Positions 45,738-54,829 of a DNA stretch of 64,000 bases are shown piece after piece. Every line of letters starts with the position of its first letter. Position 1 is the stretch's first letter. The stretch is taken from NCBI GenBank assembly GCA_036172665.1, contig CM069876.1, positions 50,003,001-50,067,000 of the forward strand, written 5' to 3'. Origin of the DNA: Prosopocoilus inquinatus (taxonomy: Eukaryota > Arthropoda > Insecta > Coleoptera > Lucanidae). Under the pieces are notes generated by a model. It was not told the DNA's origin. It saw nothing but the letters and a program-made list of their open reading frames with translations, and did no database searches. Position numbers and translations under genes: made by a program.

Positions 45738-46123
45738 TTAATATAAAATGATAAAAAGTAATAGCATAATGTAAATTGAAGTGATGTGTCCGTTTGGCAA
45801 ACTTGCCCTGCAATAATCCACATCTTCGGGGTCCGGGGGTGGCACGCACTCCTCCTCTTGCTGCCCCTGCGACGGCGGGCGCGGTGGGCGCTGGCTCGGT
45901 TTCGACGGGGGTTTCTTCTTCAAACTTAAATCTGTATCGTTCCCACTGGGCGCCGTGACGTTCCAAATTGGAGGAGGAACCGTCGTATCATTCAAACCTG
46001 GCGTCGTCGTATTCGTGTTCGAAATGGGGATGGTGTTATTATTATTCCCAGCCGGTGCGGCGGTGGCGTCGGGGGGTGAAGTGATGAGGTAGATGGTGTT
46101 GTCCGCCAGAACGTCGGTGGATC
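45738..46123 (-). CDS. Glycoprotein paralog 3, exon 3: short sequon protein with CRASLPNG tail
   Basis: The acceptor CTTTTTCTAG (reverse strand, ending at 46124) gives 127 codons plus a stop; the whole protein is 145 aa, the shortest of the three. It begins STDVLADNTIYLITSPPDA, close to paralog 2. About five sequons follow (NNT, NTT, NDT, NVT, NDT), including PPPIWNVTAPSGND. Next come a basic Pro/Lys/Arg/Gln stretch, C-x11-CRASLPNG with the same cysteine spacing as paralog 2, and a hydrophobic uncharged tail to the stop, like a GPI signal. The large repeat and poly-Pro blocks of the other two are absent, so this may be closest to the basic plan. Family unrecognised. Confidence 0.75.
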
Positions 46124-46614
46124 CTAGAAAAAGAAGGTTTGCGTTTCTGCATTGCGTTGCCTTTGTTTTCTTCAAAACGAAAAAAAAAAAAAAAGGTTAG
46201 CGCAGAAATTGGAAACACTGATGAAGAAAGTGGGGGCGGCATTTGCAAGGGCGAAAGAACCTCGATTGGATTTCTTATAAACAACTCGAAGAGGCAGGGA
46301 GGATTAACTCACCCCCCCCCCCCCCGCCCCCCCCCTCAAATAAAAACGCAGGAATTTCAGATTATGTTAGGATTGGGGTTTTTGAAATTTGTTCCAAAAC
46401 TAAATTGGGGGGACTCCCCGAAAGTGCAATAAACCTTCACGTCTTCTGGTTTCATTCTCTGAGCCCCGATGTTGCTTCGTAATTAAGGTTGCGGTGGGGG
46501 GGGGGGGGGGGGTAGGGGAAATAAATTTTTCCAAAAGTGGCAAACAATGTGAAGGTGAATCCCAAAGGATAAGGTAAGCCGGGCCTGTTGCAAGAGGGGC
46601 GCCAAATTAAAAAA

Positions 46615-48000
46615 CGATTAAAGGGCACAGCTCGAACAATCTCAAGGTCAACCAAAACTCGATCCAATAACTGCGCTCAACTCTATTTAACCCAAGCAAA
46701 AAGTTAAAAATTAAAAAAAAAAATCGACAAAGAAATGAGAGTAGCGAGAATTTTTTTTTTTTGTGAATTTTAGGAATTGAACCCAACCTGAATCCATCCA
46801 TTCAAAGCAAGTAAAAAAAAAAAAAATTAAAAAAAGAGATATTAAAAGAAATGTTAAAATTAACAAATCTCAAGGTCAACTTGATCGTATTCAATTGAAG
46901 CAAGCAATTCAAAATGCAAAAAGGTGAACTAAAGAAAACGATTTAAGTGAAGTTCGAGCGACGTCAAGGTCAATCAAACTTGAACTCGATTTTATTCACC
47001 CTTTGGCACAGCCCGAACAATCTCAAGGTCAACCAAGCTCGATCCAACAACTGCGCTCAACTCTATTCAACCCAAGCAAAAAATTAAAAATTAAAAAAAA
47101 AATCCACAAAGAAATGAGAGTAGAGAGAAATTTTTTTTGCGAATTTTCGGAACTGAACCCAACCTGAATCCATCCATTCAACGCAAGTAAAAAAAAAAAT
47201 TAAAAAAAAAAAAGATATTAAAAGAAATGTTAAAATTAACAAATCTCAAGGTCAACTTGACCGTATTCTATCGAAGCAAGCAATTCAAAATGCAAAAAGG
47301 TGAACTAAAGAAAACGATTTAAGTGAAGTTCGAGCGACGTCAAGGTCAACCAAACTTGAACTCGATTTTATTCACCCTTTGGCACAGCCCGAACAATCTC
47401 AAGGTCAACCAAGCTCGATCCAACAACTGTGCTCAACTCTATTCAACCCAAGCAAAAAATTAAAAATTAAAAAAAAAATCGACAAAGAAATGAGAGTAGA
47501 GAGAAATTTTTTTTGTGAATTTTCGGAATTGAACCCAACCTGAATCCATCCATTCAACGCAAGTAAAAAAAAAAATTAAAAAAAAAAGATATTAAAAGAA
47601 ATGTTAAAATCAACAAATCTTAAGGTTATCTTAACTGTTTTCAATTGAAACAAAAAAAAATCGAAGTACAAAAAATAAAATGATTGGAGTGAAGTTCGAC
47701 CGATGTCAAGGTCAACCAAAGTCGACCCACAACAACTGAACTCGATTTCATTCACCCCAAGCAAAAAGAGAATTAAATCAAAAAAAAAAAAAACAAAAAG
47801 ATGCCTAATTAACAAAATTAAATGGAAAAAGATTTTCGAAGTCAATCCAATCTAACCGCGCTCAACCTAATTCCGTTCAATCCAAGTTACTTTAAAACAA
47901 ATTAAAAAAAAAAAAAAATTAAAAATACAGAAAAAAATGTCAAAATCTACACACGGATTAAAATCTCAAGGTCAACTGAATTCACCCAACGTATTACGTC
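46615..48000 (+). repeat. A-rich TCAAGGTCA satellite, block 3 (378-bp units)
   Basis: Units start CGAACAATCTCAAGGTCAAC near 46634, 47007 and 47389 and carry TCTATTCAACCCAAGC, GACAAAGAAATGAGAGTAG, CCCAACCTGAATCCATCCAT and GAGCGACGTCAAGGTCAAyC. The third unit decays to about 48000. Each full unit holds three TCAAGGTCA. The block is related to, but distinct in period from, blocks 1 and 2. Confidence 0.85.
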
Positions 48001-48229
48001 ATATTGCACTCCGTTACACAAAACTAATTAAAAAAAAATTAAAACTAAATTAAAAAAAAAAATGCAAATAAAAATTAAAAATTGCAAAAAATAAAAAAAA
48101 GTAAGGTTTACGAATGATTTTAAATGAGTTCGAACTTAATCTGCGAAATATTAAAAGGGAATCAACTGTTAGTCATGAAAAAAGATAAATAAAAAAATAA
48201 ATTAGTCAAATCAATCGAATGGCGGAAAA

Positions 48230-48870
48230 AAAAATAAAGTAAAATAAAATCGCATTGAATAAAATTATTAAGCGAAAGAAAAGACGACGAGAACGAAAGA
48301 TGAATGAAATGAAATCGAATCGAGGAAGAAAAAAAAAAAAAGGTCGGTCAGTCGATTAACAAATTCAAAATTGAATTAAATAAAGTCGAATGAGGAATTT
48401 TATTTAAAAAAAAAAGAAGAGGCGATCGGCGATGAAAACAAGGCGAAAATGAAAATTCTACAAAGTCAAAATCGAATCAGGAGAAAGTTTTTTTTTTTTG
48501 TTTTTTTTTTTAACAAGAGAGAGAGGAAAAAAACGGAAGACGATCGGTTTATGATTTAACAAAAAGAAACAAGAAACAAAAAAAAACGCGAAATAAGGGC
48601 GAACGGGATCGCAGACTCAATTGCAATTTAACAAAATTTTGATTTGGTGTTTGATTACATTGGAAAGGGGGTCGACGGAAAATTTTATTTCCTTGTAAGG
48701 GATCAATGTTTTAAAAAGATTATTGGCAACCCCCGTTCTAGAAGAATTAATAATGTCAATAATCATTGATGCGAATTTTTTTTATTTTATTTTTTTCTGG
48801 GAAAAGGGCGCCAGTTACTGTTTTGCATAAAGGCGGGCGCCGACTACCCTTTCTCCGGCGCCGCCCAAAG
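48230..48870 (-). repeat. Inverted partner of the 10.55-11.47 kb element
   Basis: It contains, in reverse, the same landmarks as 10545-11470: TCGATTCGGTT-like A-rich tail, GGGATCGCAGACTCAATTGC, GGGGGTCGACGGAAAATTTT, CCCCGTTCTAGAAGAATT, GGGCGCCAGTTACTG and GGGCGCCGACTACCCTTTC. It ends within 100 bp of exon 2 of paralog 3. Confidence 0.7.
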
Positions 48871-48958
48871 TCGACGGAGCTGACTTGGGGAAGCAGAGAA
48901 ACGACCTCGCCCAAAGAATGATAAAAGACAAAGAAAAATGCAAAAATTTTTTACTTAC

Positions 48959-49064
48959 CGGCAAAGAAGAAGGCCAAAATAGCATAGCCGCAAATTGTTC
49001 CCCCTGGAAATATTTGGTGTTATTAACAACCCCCAGGCTAAATTTTGCGTTACTTACGTTCCAT
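48959..49064 (-). CDS. Glycoprotein paralog 3, exons 1 and 2 (start and signal peptide)
   Basis: Reverse strand: exon 1 coding part 49064-49058 (ATGGAAC, donor GTAAGT), intron 1 of 54 nt, exon 2 49003-48959 (45 nt, acceptor ATATTTCCAG, donor GTAAGT). The leader reads MERGTICGYAILAFFFAG. The internal Met codon present in paralogs 1 and 2 is ACA here, so only the exon 1 ATG can start this protein. Exon sizes, phases and splice sites are identical to the other two paralogs despite about 20 kb of separation and the opposite strand. Confidence 0.8.
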
Positions 49065-49125
49065 TGTGTGGCGCTTCTCTTGTTTGAATCTACGAGATAC
49101 TGTCAACTTTTTCGAAATGGAAGAT

Positions 49126-49185
49126 TTTATCCTAGCCTTATCTCTTCAACTGATTCAAATATTTTTTCTGGGAATGCCGATAAGT
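49126..49185 (-). promoter_or_regulatory. Proximal GATA and kappaB-like module, paralog 3
   Basis: On the reverse strand, GATAAGG (49142-49136) and GATAAA (49131-49126) start 11 bp apart, about 67 bp before the start codon. Upstream, on the plus strand, GGGAATGCC at 49170-49178 abuts GATAAG at 49179-49184, matching the GGGGGAATACC/GATAAG pair of paralog 1. Adjacent Rel and GATA sites are known from insect immune-gene promoters; here the Rel match is imperfect. Confidence 0.5.
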
Positions 49186-49189
49186 GTAA

Positions 49190-49700
49190 GTGGCTTGTTG
49201 ATTTTGTTGAAGTGTCGATTTAGGGCGATTGGTGTTGATCAAACTTGGGCGTATGTATAAATCCGAAAAGAGCCAGCCCTTCTCTTTCACAGTCTGAATG
49301 AATCCATTAACAAAACAAGTGTGATCTCACCGAAGTCACAAAAAATGTTCGTGTCGCATTGGTTGTGTTGAGATTGAGCGCCCAACTAATATTGCGAAGA
49401 AAGGGGATGCACCCCGTTAAGCTCCCCAACCAATCCAACACCTCAGCCCACAGGGCTGGGCAACGTGTTTATCGTATACAGGTTAGAGAAAATAAATATT
49501 TTCTGTATCAGCCGGTTGTATTACTGTCTGACCCTACGCTGAACGCAAGGAAGGTTCGAACACCAGCGCAAAGATTTAATTTATTTTTCTTTCAATTTAT
49601 TACGAAATCCCACCGCCGCCGCCGCCACCATTTACGTAGAATTGTGTTCCGCTTCAGTCAAGATATTCTTTTAAAAAAAGAGACGGTCAAATAAAGTATG
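49190..49700. other. 5' flank of paralog 3, no gene recognised
   Basis: The 111-codon frame at 49359-49694 has no domain I recognise and ends in the ATCCCACCGCCGCC repeat phrase at 49607, so I regard it as chance. CACAGTCTGAATGAATCC and TCAACACCTCAGCCC-like phrases are single in the window. Confidence 0.4.
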
Positions 49701-49729
49701 TGGAACACTAACTTCGACGATTCATCAGT

Positions 49730-51023
49730 AGATGGCGCTCAATGTCTACTAAAAAAATTAAAAAGAAGTTTTTCTTTTCCAAATAGAAATCTTGTCTGAA
49801 GTGTGATTGATGATTGCTTCCCGTTTCAATCAAAAATTTCCTAATGATTAACAAAAAAAAAAAAAGCAAACTAAAAGAACGTGAGGTTGTAACTTCAATT
49901 GCTAACAGATAGGTGGCGTTCATTGCCTAGTCGTCGATAATTTTGCCATTTACTACATTATACCTGATTGTATTGATTTGATGATATTGTTTCTTATTAA
50001 AAAAAAAATAATAAAAAAAAAAAATTAAAAGTAGTTTTCAGAAAACTAAAAGAACTTAACTCCACGCTTAATCAACAACAGATGGAGCTCAGTGTGTGTA
50101 GTGTGTCGGTACCCGACAATGTTCTAATCGAAGTCGACACTTGTCCGATGAAAACTGTGAGCTTTAAAACTTTAACCGGACACTATTAAAATTCGAGAAG
50201 AGCACTCGACGTTTCACCATCGACTGATAGCTTCGTCGGTGGTGACTCTGTTTAATCCTGGTTTCTAATCATTCATTGCAACATTGTGCTTAATTTCTCA
50301 CTCAAAATATTCCGAACGAAAATTATCTGCGAACGCCCAAAAAGTGCGACGCACTAACTTCCGCTGTCGTTCAAGAGATGGCGCGCGCGCCCATTCAACA
50401 TTGACGGAATTTCTGTTTTATTCAATCTCCTTTTTTAAAAATCAAAATGTTCGTGAAAGAAACAGCTTTTCTTTGTTTTTTTTTTTTTGGAAATACGAAA
50501 CAGAAACTTGCCCAGTTAATCGACAGATGGCGTTCAACGTTTACTCGGTTCCGACTGTTTCCCATTCTCAAAATTACTCAATCATTTCTTATTACGGGCA
50601 TCGTATCCTTTTCCAACCAAAATAATAATAATACGTAATGAAAATGTTTTTCAGAAATCTAAAAAGCGCATTCACCTCCATTGTTAATTAAACAAACAGA
50701 TGGCGCTCGTCGTCTGCTCAGTATCGACAGTTTTCTGTTACGCATATGTTTTTTTTTTTATTATTTTGTCACATTCATGGCGTCGCTTAATTTTTTTTTT
50801 TTTATCAAAATAGTTTTCCGGAAATGAGAGAATGTGAGGCTACCGCTGTTAATCAATAGATGGCGTTCACGTCTACCTAATATCGTGTTTTTTCTTTTTC
50901 TCTAATTTATAATCACTTGTTGATTTTGTTTTTTTATTCAACGTATTCGTAATGAGGATGATTTTTGAGAAACTAAAACGAAAAGGATGTGTACAATTCG
51001 GCTCTTAATCGATAGATGGCGCT
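49730..51023 (+). promoter_or_regulatory. Main array of AGATGGCGC sites, about 160-bp step
   Basis: Sites: AGATGGCGCT 49730, AGGTGGCGTT 49911, AGATGGAGCT 50080, AGATGGCGCG 50376, AGATGGCGTT 50525, AGATGGCGCT 50698, AGATGGCGTT 50858, AGATGGCGCT 51014. Steps are 181, 169, 296, 149, 173, 160 and 156. Most are followed by a shared GTCTrCTCrGTATCGACA-like phrase, while the intervening DNA (TTTTCAGAAAACTAAAAG and poly-T) is poorly conserved. It is a decayed tandem repeat whose 25-30 bp core is kept. The core fits CTCF; binding is unproven. Confidence 0.5.
50200..50250 (-). ncRNA. Degraded hammerhead-like motif
   Basis: On the reverse strand: CCGACGAAG (50239-50231), a six-pair stem GCTATC/GATGGT with loop AGTC, then GAAACGTC (50215-50208). 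The core has C in place of the invariant U4, so activity is doubtful. It looks like a fossil of the Penelope-type ribozyme seen at 41.25 kb, here without any coding part. Confidence 0.3.
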
Positions 51024-51389
51024 GAGCGTCTGCGCACCAACGACACTCTCTTTTTCTCTAAGTTAGATTAATTAATTTTATGACCGAACTTCTACCAGGG
51101 CCCCCGTTCAAGGGGCGGCAATTAGCCTCTTAGCCACTGGCCACATGTTATGTGATTTTTTCGGCAAAAAAAATAAATAAATAATGGGAAATAGTTTCTT
51201 GTCTGGTAGAAATTCGAAAAAAATTATCCACAAGACCGAACTGTCTTGATGAAGCCAAAAAAAAATATATATTACGTAAGCTATTACTTCCGGTTTGGTT
51301 AAAAAAAAAAAAAACAAATTACTTTTTACTTTTTAAGTTTTCAGAAATTCAAGTTCCTTTTGCTTTTGTGATTTAGTTTCCTTTTTTTT

Positions 51390-53235
51390 CTTTCTAATAT
51401 TAATAACAAGCGTGCTTCGCCCATTTGCATACCGGGGGGTCTGCACAGAGGCCTCCTTAGTCAGACGAGAAGCAAGCGCTTCGCGCTGTTTGGGCTGCTC
51501 GCGGCAGCTGGGAACTTGAAAAAGTGAAGGAAAATGTTTAGAAAATGAAGGAGAATGTTTAGAAAATGAAGGAGAATGTTTAGAAAATGAAGGAGAATGT
51601 TTAGAAAGTGAAGGAGAATGTTTAGAAAATGAAGGAGAATGTTTAGAAAATGAAGGAGAATGTTTAGAAAGTGCAGGAAAACGTTTGGAAAGTGAAGGAA
51701 AATGTTTAGAGAATGAAGGAAATGTTTAAAAAGTGAAGGAAAATGTTTTTTTTTTTAATATTAATAACAAGCATGTTTCGCCCATTTGCATACTGGGGGT
51801 CTGCACAGAGGCCTCATTAGTCAGACGAGAAGAAAGCGCTTCGCGCTGTTTGGGCTGCTCGCGGCAGCTGGGAACTTGAAAAAGTGAAGGAAAATGTTTA
51901 GAAAATGAAGGAGAATGTTTAGAAAATGAAGGAGAATGTTTAGAAAATGAAGGAGAATGTTTAGAAAATGAAGGAGAATGTTTAGAAAATGAAGGAGAAT
52001 GTTTAGAAAATGAAGGAGAATGTTTAGAAAATAAAGGAGAATGTTTAGAAAGTGCAGGAAAACGTTTGGAAAGTGAAGGAAAATGTTTAGAGAATGAAGG
52101 AAATGTTTAAAAAGTGAAGGAAAATGTTTTTTTTTTTAATATTAATAACAAGCATGTTTCGCCCATTTGCATACTGGGGGTCTGCACAGAGGCCTCATTA
52201 GTCAGACGAGAAGAAAGCGCTTCGCGCTGTTTGGGCTGCTCGCGGCAGCTGGGAACTTGAAAAAGTGAAGGAAAATGTTTAGAAAATGAAGGAGAATGTT
52301 TAGAAAATGAAGGAGAATGTTTAGAAAATGAAGGAGAATGTTTAGAAAATGAAGGAGAATGTTTAGAAAATGAAGGAGAATGTTTAGAAAATGAAGGAGA
52401 ATGTTTAGAAAATAAAGGAGAATGTTTAGAAAGTGCAGGAAAACGTTTGGAAAGTGAAGGAAAATGTTTAGAGAATGAAGGAAATGTTTAAAAAGTGAAG
52501 GAAAATGTTTTTTTTTTTTTAATATTAATAACAAGCATGTTTCGCCCATTTGCATACTGGGGGTCTGCACAGAGGCCTCATTAGTCAGACGAGAAGAAAG
52601 CGCTTCGCGCTGTTTGGGCTGCTCGCGGCAGCTGGGAACTTGAAAAAGTGAAGGAAAATGTTTAGAAAATGAAGGAGAATGTTTAGAAAATGAAGGAGAA
52701 TGTTTAGAAAATGAAGGAGAATGTTTAGAAAATGAAGGAGAATGTTTAGAAAGTGAAGGAGAATGTTTAGAAAATGAAGGAGAATGTTTAGAAAATGAAG
52801 GAGAATGTTTAGAAAGTGCAGGAAAACGTTTGGAAAGTGAAGGAAAATGTTTAGAGAATGAAGGAAATGTTTAAAAAGTGAAGGAAAATGTTTTTTTTTC
52901 TAACATTAATAACAAGGGTGTTTCGCCTATTTGCATACCGGGGGGTCTGCACAGAGGCCTCCTTAGTCAGACGAGAAGAAAGCGCTTCGCGCTGTTTGGG
53001 CTGCTCGCGGCAGCTGGGAACTTGAAAAAGTGAAGGAAAATGTTTAGAAAGTGAAGGAGAATGTTTAGAAAATGAAGGAGAATGTTTAGAAAGTGAAGGA
53101 GAATGTTTAGAAAATGAAGGAGAATGTTTAGAAAATAAAGGAGAATGTTTAGAAAGTGCAGGAAAATGTTTGGAAAGTGAAGGAAAATGTTTAGAGAATG
53201 AAGGAAATGTTTAAAAAGTGAAGGAAAACGTTTAA
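51390..53235 (+). repeat. Nested minisatellite: five large units, each with an inner 21-bp array
   Basis: Large units start AATATTAATAACAAGCrTGy near 51397, 51757, 52137, 52523 and 52901 (steps about 360, 380, 386 and 378). Each holds TTCGCCCATTTGCATACyGG, GTCTGCACAGAGGCCTC, AGCGCTTCGCGCTGTTTGGG, CTGCTCGCGGCAGCTGGGAA, then 6-10 copies of GAAGGAGAATGTTTAGAAAAT and an end AAAGTGAAGGAAAATG with a T run. Unit length differs by inner copy number. The frame at 52202-52570 is an artefact. Confidence 0.95.
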
Positions 53236-53369
53236 AAAAAGTTAAAAAGTTGAAAAATTTTCCGTTTCAAATTTTTTTAAATTTTTGTTTTTTCCGTTTT
53301 TTGTTTCTTTTAATTTTTTTTTAACAATCTTGATAATTGACTGTTTTCGTATGTCCCAACTCATCTGTC

Positions 53370-53379
53370 AGAGGGCGCC
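53370..53379 (+). promoter_or_regulatory. Isolated CTCF-core-like site
   Basis: CTGTCAGAGGGCGCCA fits the broader CTCF consensus better than the clustered AGATGGCGC sites do. It stands just past the nested minisatellite. Single site; low certainty. Confidence 0.25.
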
Positions 53380-53689
53380 AAAGTATGGAATGGCACGCGG
53401 GCGGGTTTTGGCCTCGCGGGGGCCCTGACTTCTATAATGAATGAAAACGTTTATTTTGTCAGCTCTTAATTTGTTTGTTTGTTTGTTTGTTTCAGAGTTG
53501 TTTTCTGAATTCACCGAACACTTCAAAATATAATACGACATGCAGATAAGCCGCACGTTCTTCATAAATTTTAAGCTGAAATTCTCTGAATATCTATCAT
53601 AGATTATTTTTTTTTTAAACCAGAGTGAACCCGTTCTGTAGTGATATCACGTCGTTTTGACTAATTTTTATGTAAGTTTTTTTTTTCCA

Positions 53690-54060
53690 CTGAGAGAGTA
53701 AGAAGCATCGTATCGAGCAATATACGTCTCTCTCTCTCACACACACTTTGTAACAAAAATTTTGTAAATTGGAATAGCTTCGAAATATGGGATCATGCGT
53801 CAACGTGTGCGAATCAAATGGGCACAACAAAATTCAAATTATTTTCTGATTTGTTTTCCAAAAAGGGGGGGGGGACCTACAGGGGAATATAGCGATATAC
53901 GTCTTTCTCTCTCACACACATACACTGTAACAAAAACGAATTTCGTAAATTTTTGTAAATTGCCACAGCTTCGAAATATGGATCATGCGTCAACGGTGTG
54001 AACCAAGTTTGTTTTCCAAAAAGGGGGGGGGGGAGGAACCTACAGGGGATTATAAATTGC
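53690..54060. repeat. Tandem duplication of about 185 bp, two copies
   Basis: ATACGTCTyTCTCTCTCACA, TGTAACAAAAA, TTTTGTAAATTG, GCTTCGAAATATGGgATCAT, GCGTCAACG and CCAAAAAGGGGGGGG occur twice, at about 53722-53885 and 53896-54050. No gene is seen; the minus-strand frames come from the duplication. Confidence 0.85.
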
Positions 54061-54148
54061 AATGACGATGAAGAAGTCGCGGTGGAAACTCGCCCTGGGA
54101 TGTAATAATGTGCAAGTAGTGACTGTTTTGTAGATATCTTGCTTGGCT

Positions 54149-54161
54149 GTTGCCCGGCAAC
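54149..54161. promoter_or_regulatory. RFX X-box in the KATNAL2 promoter
   Basis: GTTGCCCGGCAAC is a perfect 13-bp palindrome apart from its central base and fits the X-box consensus RYYNYY-N-RRNRAC bound by RFX factors, which control ciliary genes in animals. It lies 107 bp before the proposed KATNAL2 start codon. The fit between a ciliary/flagellar regulator and a katanin-like gene supports both calls. Confidence 0.65.
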
Positions 54162-54267
54162 GGGATTATTTCGGGGGGAGTTTGTCGTTTGTCGTCTGTT
54201 TTTTTGTTGTTTTACTTCAATCCGTGTTCGAACGGCGAACGGCTTAAAAAATACGCGTGTCCGAATT

Positions 54268-54336
54268 ATGTCGGAATTTTCCGTCTGCAGGAGTTTCACG
54301 CCCACGATTAGACCCACGAAGACGTTACAGGAATAT
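54268..54336 (+). CDS. KATNAL2: KATNAL2, candidate first coding exon
   Basis: The ATG at 54268 opens 23 codons (MSEFSVCRSFTPTIRPTKTL, then QEY) ending in a strong phase-0 donor, GTAAGT at 54337. The next supported exon (61686) also begins in phase 0. The joined stretch TKTLQEYEKNETKERRRSLL has the layout of the KATNAL2 N-terminus, where a TLK-like segment precedes the basic RR(S/N)LL start of the LisH domain. This ATG is the only one in its frame, and an RFX X-box lies 107 bp upstream. The intron would be 7.35 kb and full of satellite DNA. No transcript evidence, so this exon is less certain than the following two. Confidence 0.5.
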
Positions 54337-54829
54337 GTAAGTTGCTTTGGATGAGATTTTTTTTTTTTAATTTTTATTTCTTTGGTGCCATTACGCGAAA
54401 CAGTCTAGAAGTGACAAAATTTTTGAAAATTTGGTGACATCTTGTCAATTTATCAACAGGGATTTAGGTACTTACAAATCCGCTTAAATATTTTTATTAT
54501 TTAAACGTAAGAAAAGAAAATGTTACATAAGAAGAGAGAGGGCAAGGATTTTTACATCGTTTGCAGTGATTAGTTTTTAGGCGGTACCATCGGCCCTCAA
54601 TGACGCTTTATTCCCTCATCTGTTCCACTTAAAAGTGATATAAAATAATTTGTTTATAAGAAGAAAAAAAAAATTGACGCAAAGTCATTATTTCTCGGTG
54701 GAGCGATTGGATAAGCGATAAGATAAGCGATTGGAGTTGGCGATTTAAAGCGACGTCTGATGTCCGGGCCCTAAACACTTTCTTCGAAGTCAGTTAGAGC
54801 TTTGTCTTAGAGCGACATTTATTTTCTCA

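Larger units (their letters stand above)
46124..48958 (-). other. Intron 2 of paralog 3, invaded by repeats
   Basis: The part near exon 3 (46195-46260 and 46455-46565) is still alignable in reverse with the intron of paralogs 1 and 2: TTGGAAACACTGA, TTGCAAGGGCGAAAGA, GATGTTGCTTCGTAATTAA, GTGAAGGTGAATCCCAAAGG. The rest is TCAAGGTCA satellite (46.6-48.0 kb) and the inverted element copy (48.23-48.87 kb). This explains its 2835-nt length against about 1035 nt in the others. Confidence 0.65.

Noticed and set aside
49359..49694. 111-codon frame upstream of paralog 3
   Set aside because: Ends in a dispersed repeat phrase (ATCCCACCGCCGCC) and lacks any known motif.
51540..53230. Possible CRISPR-like array
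   Set aside because: Direct repeats of 21 bp are contiguous without unique spacers, and the context is eukaryotic.
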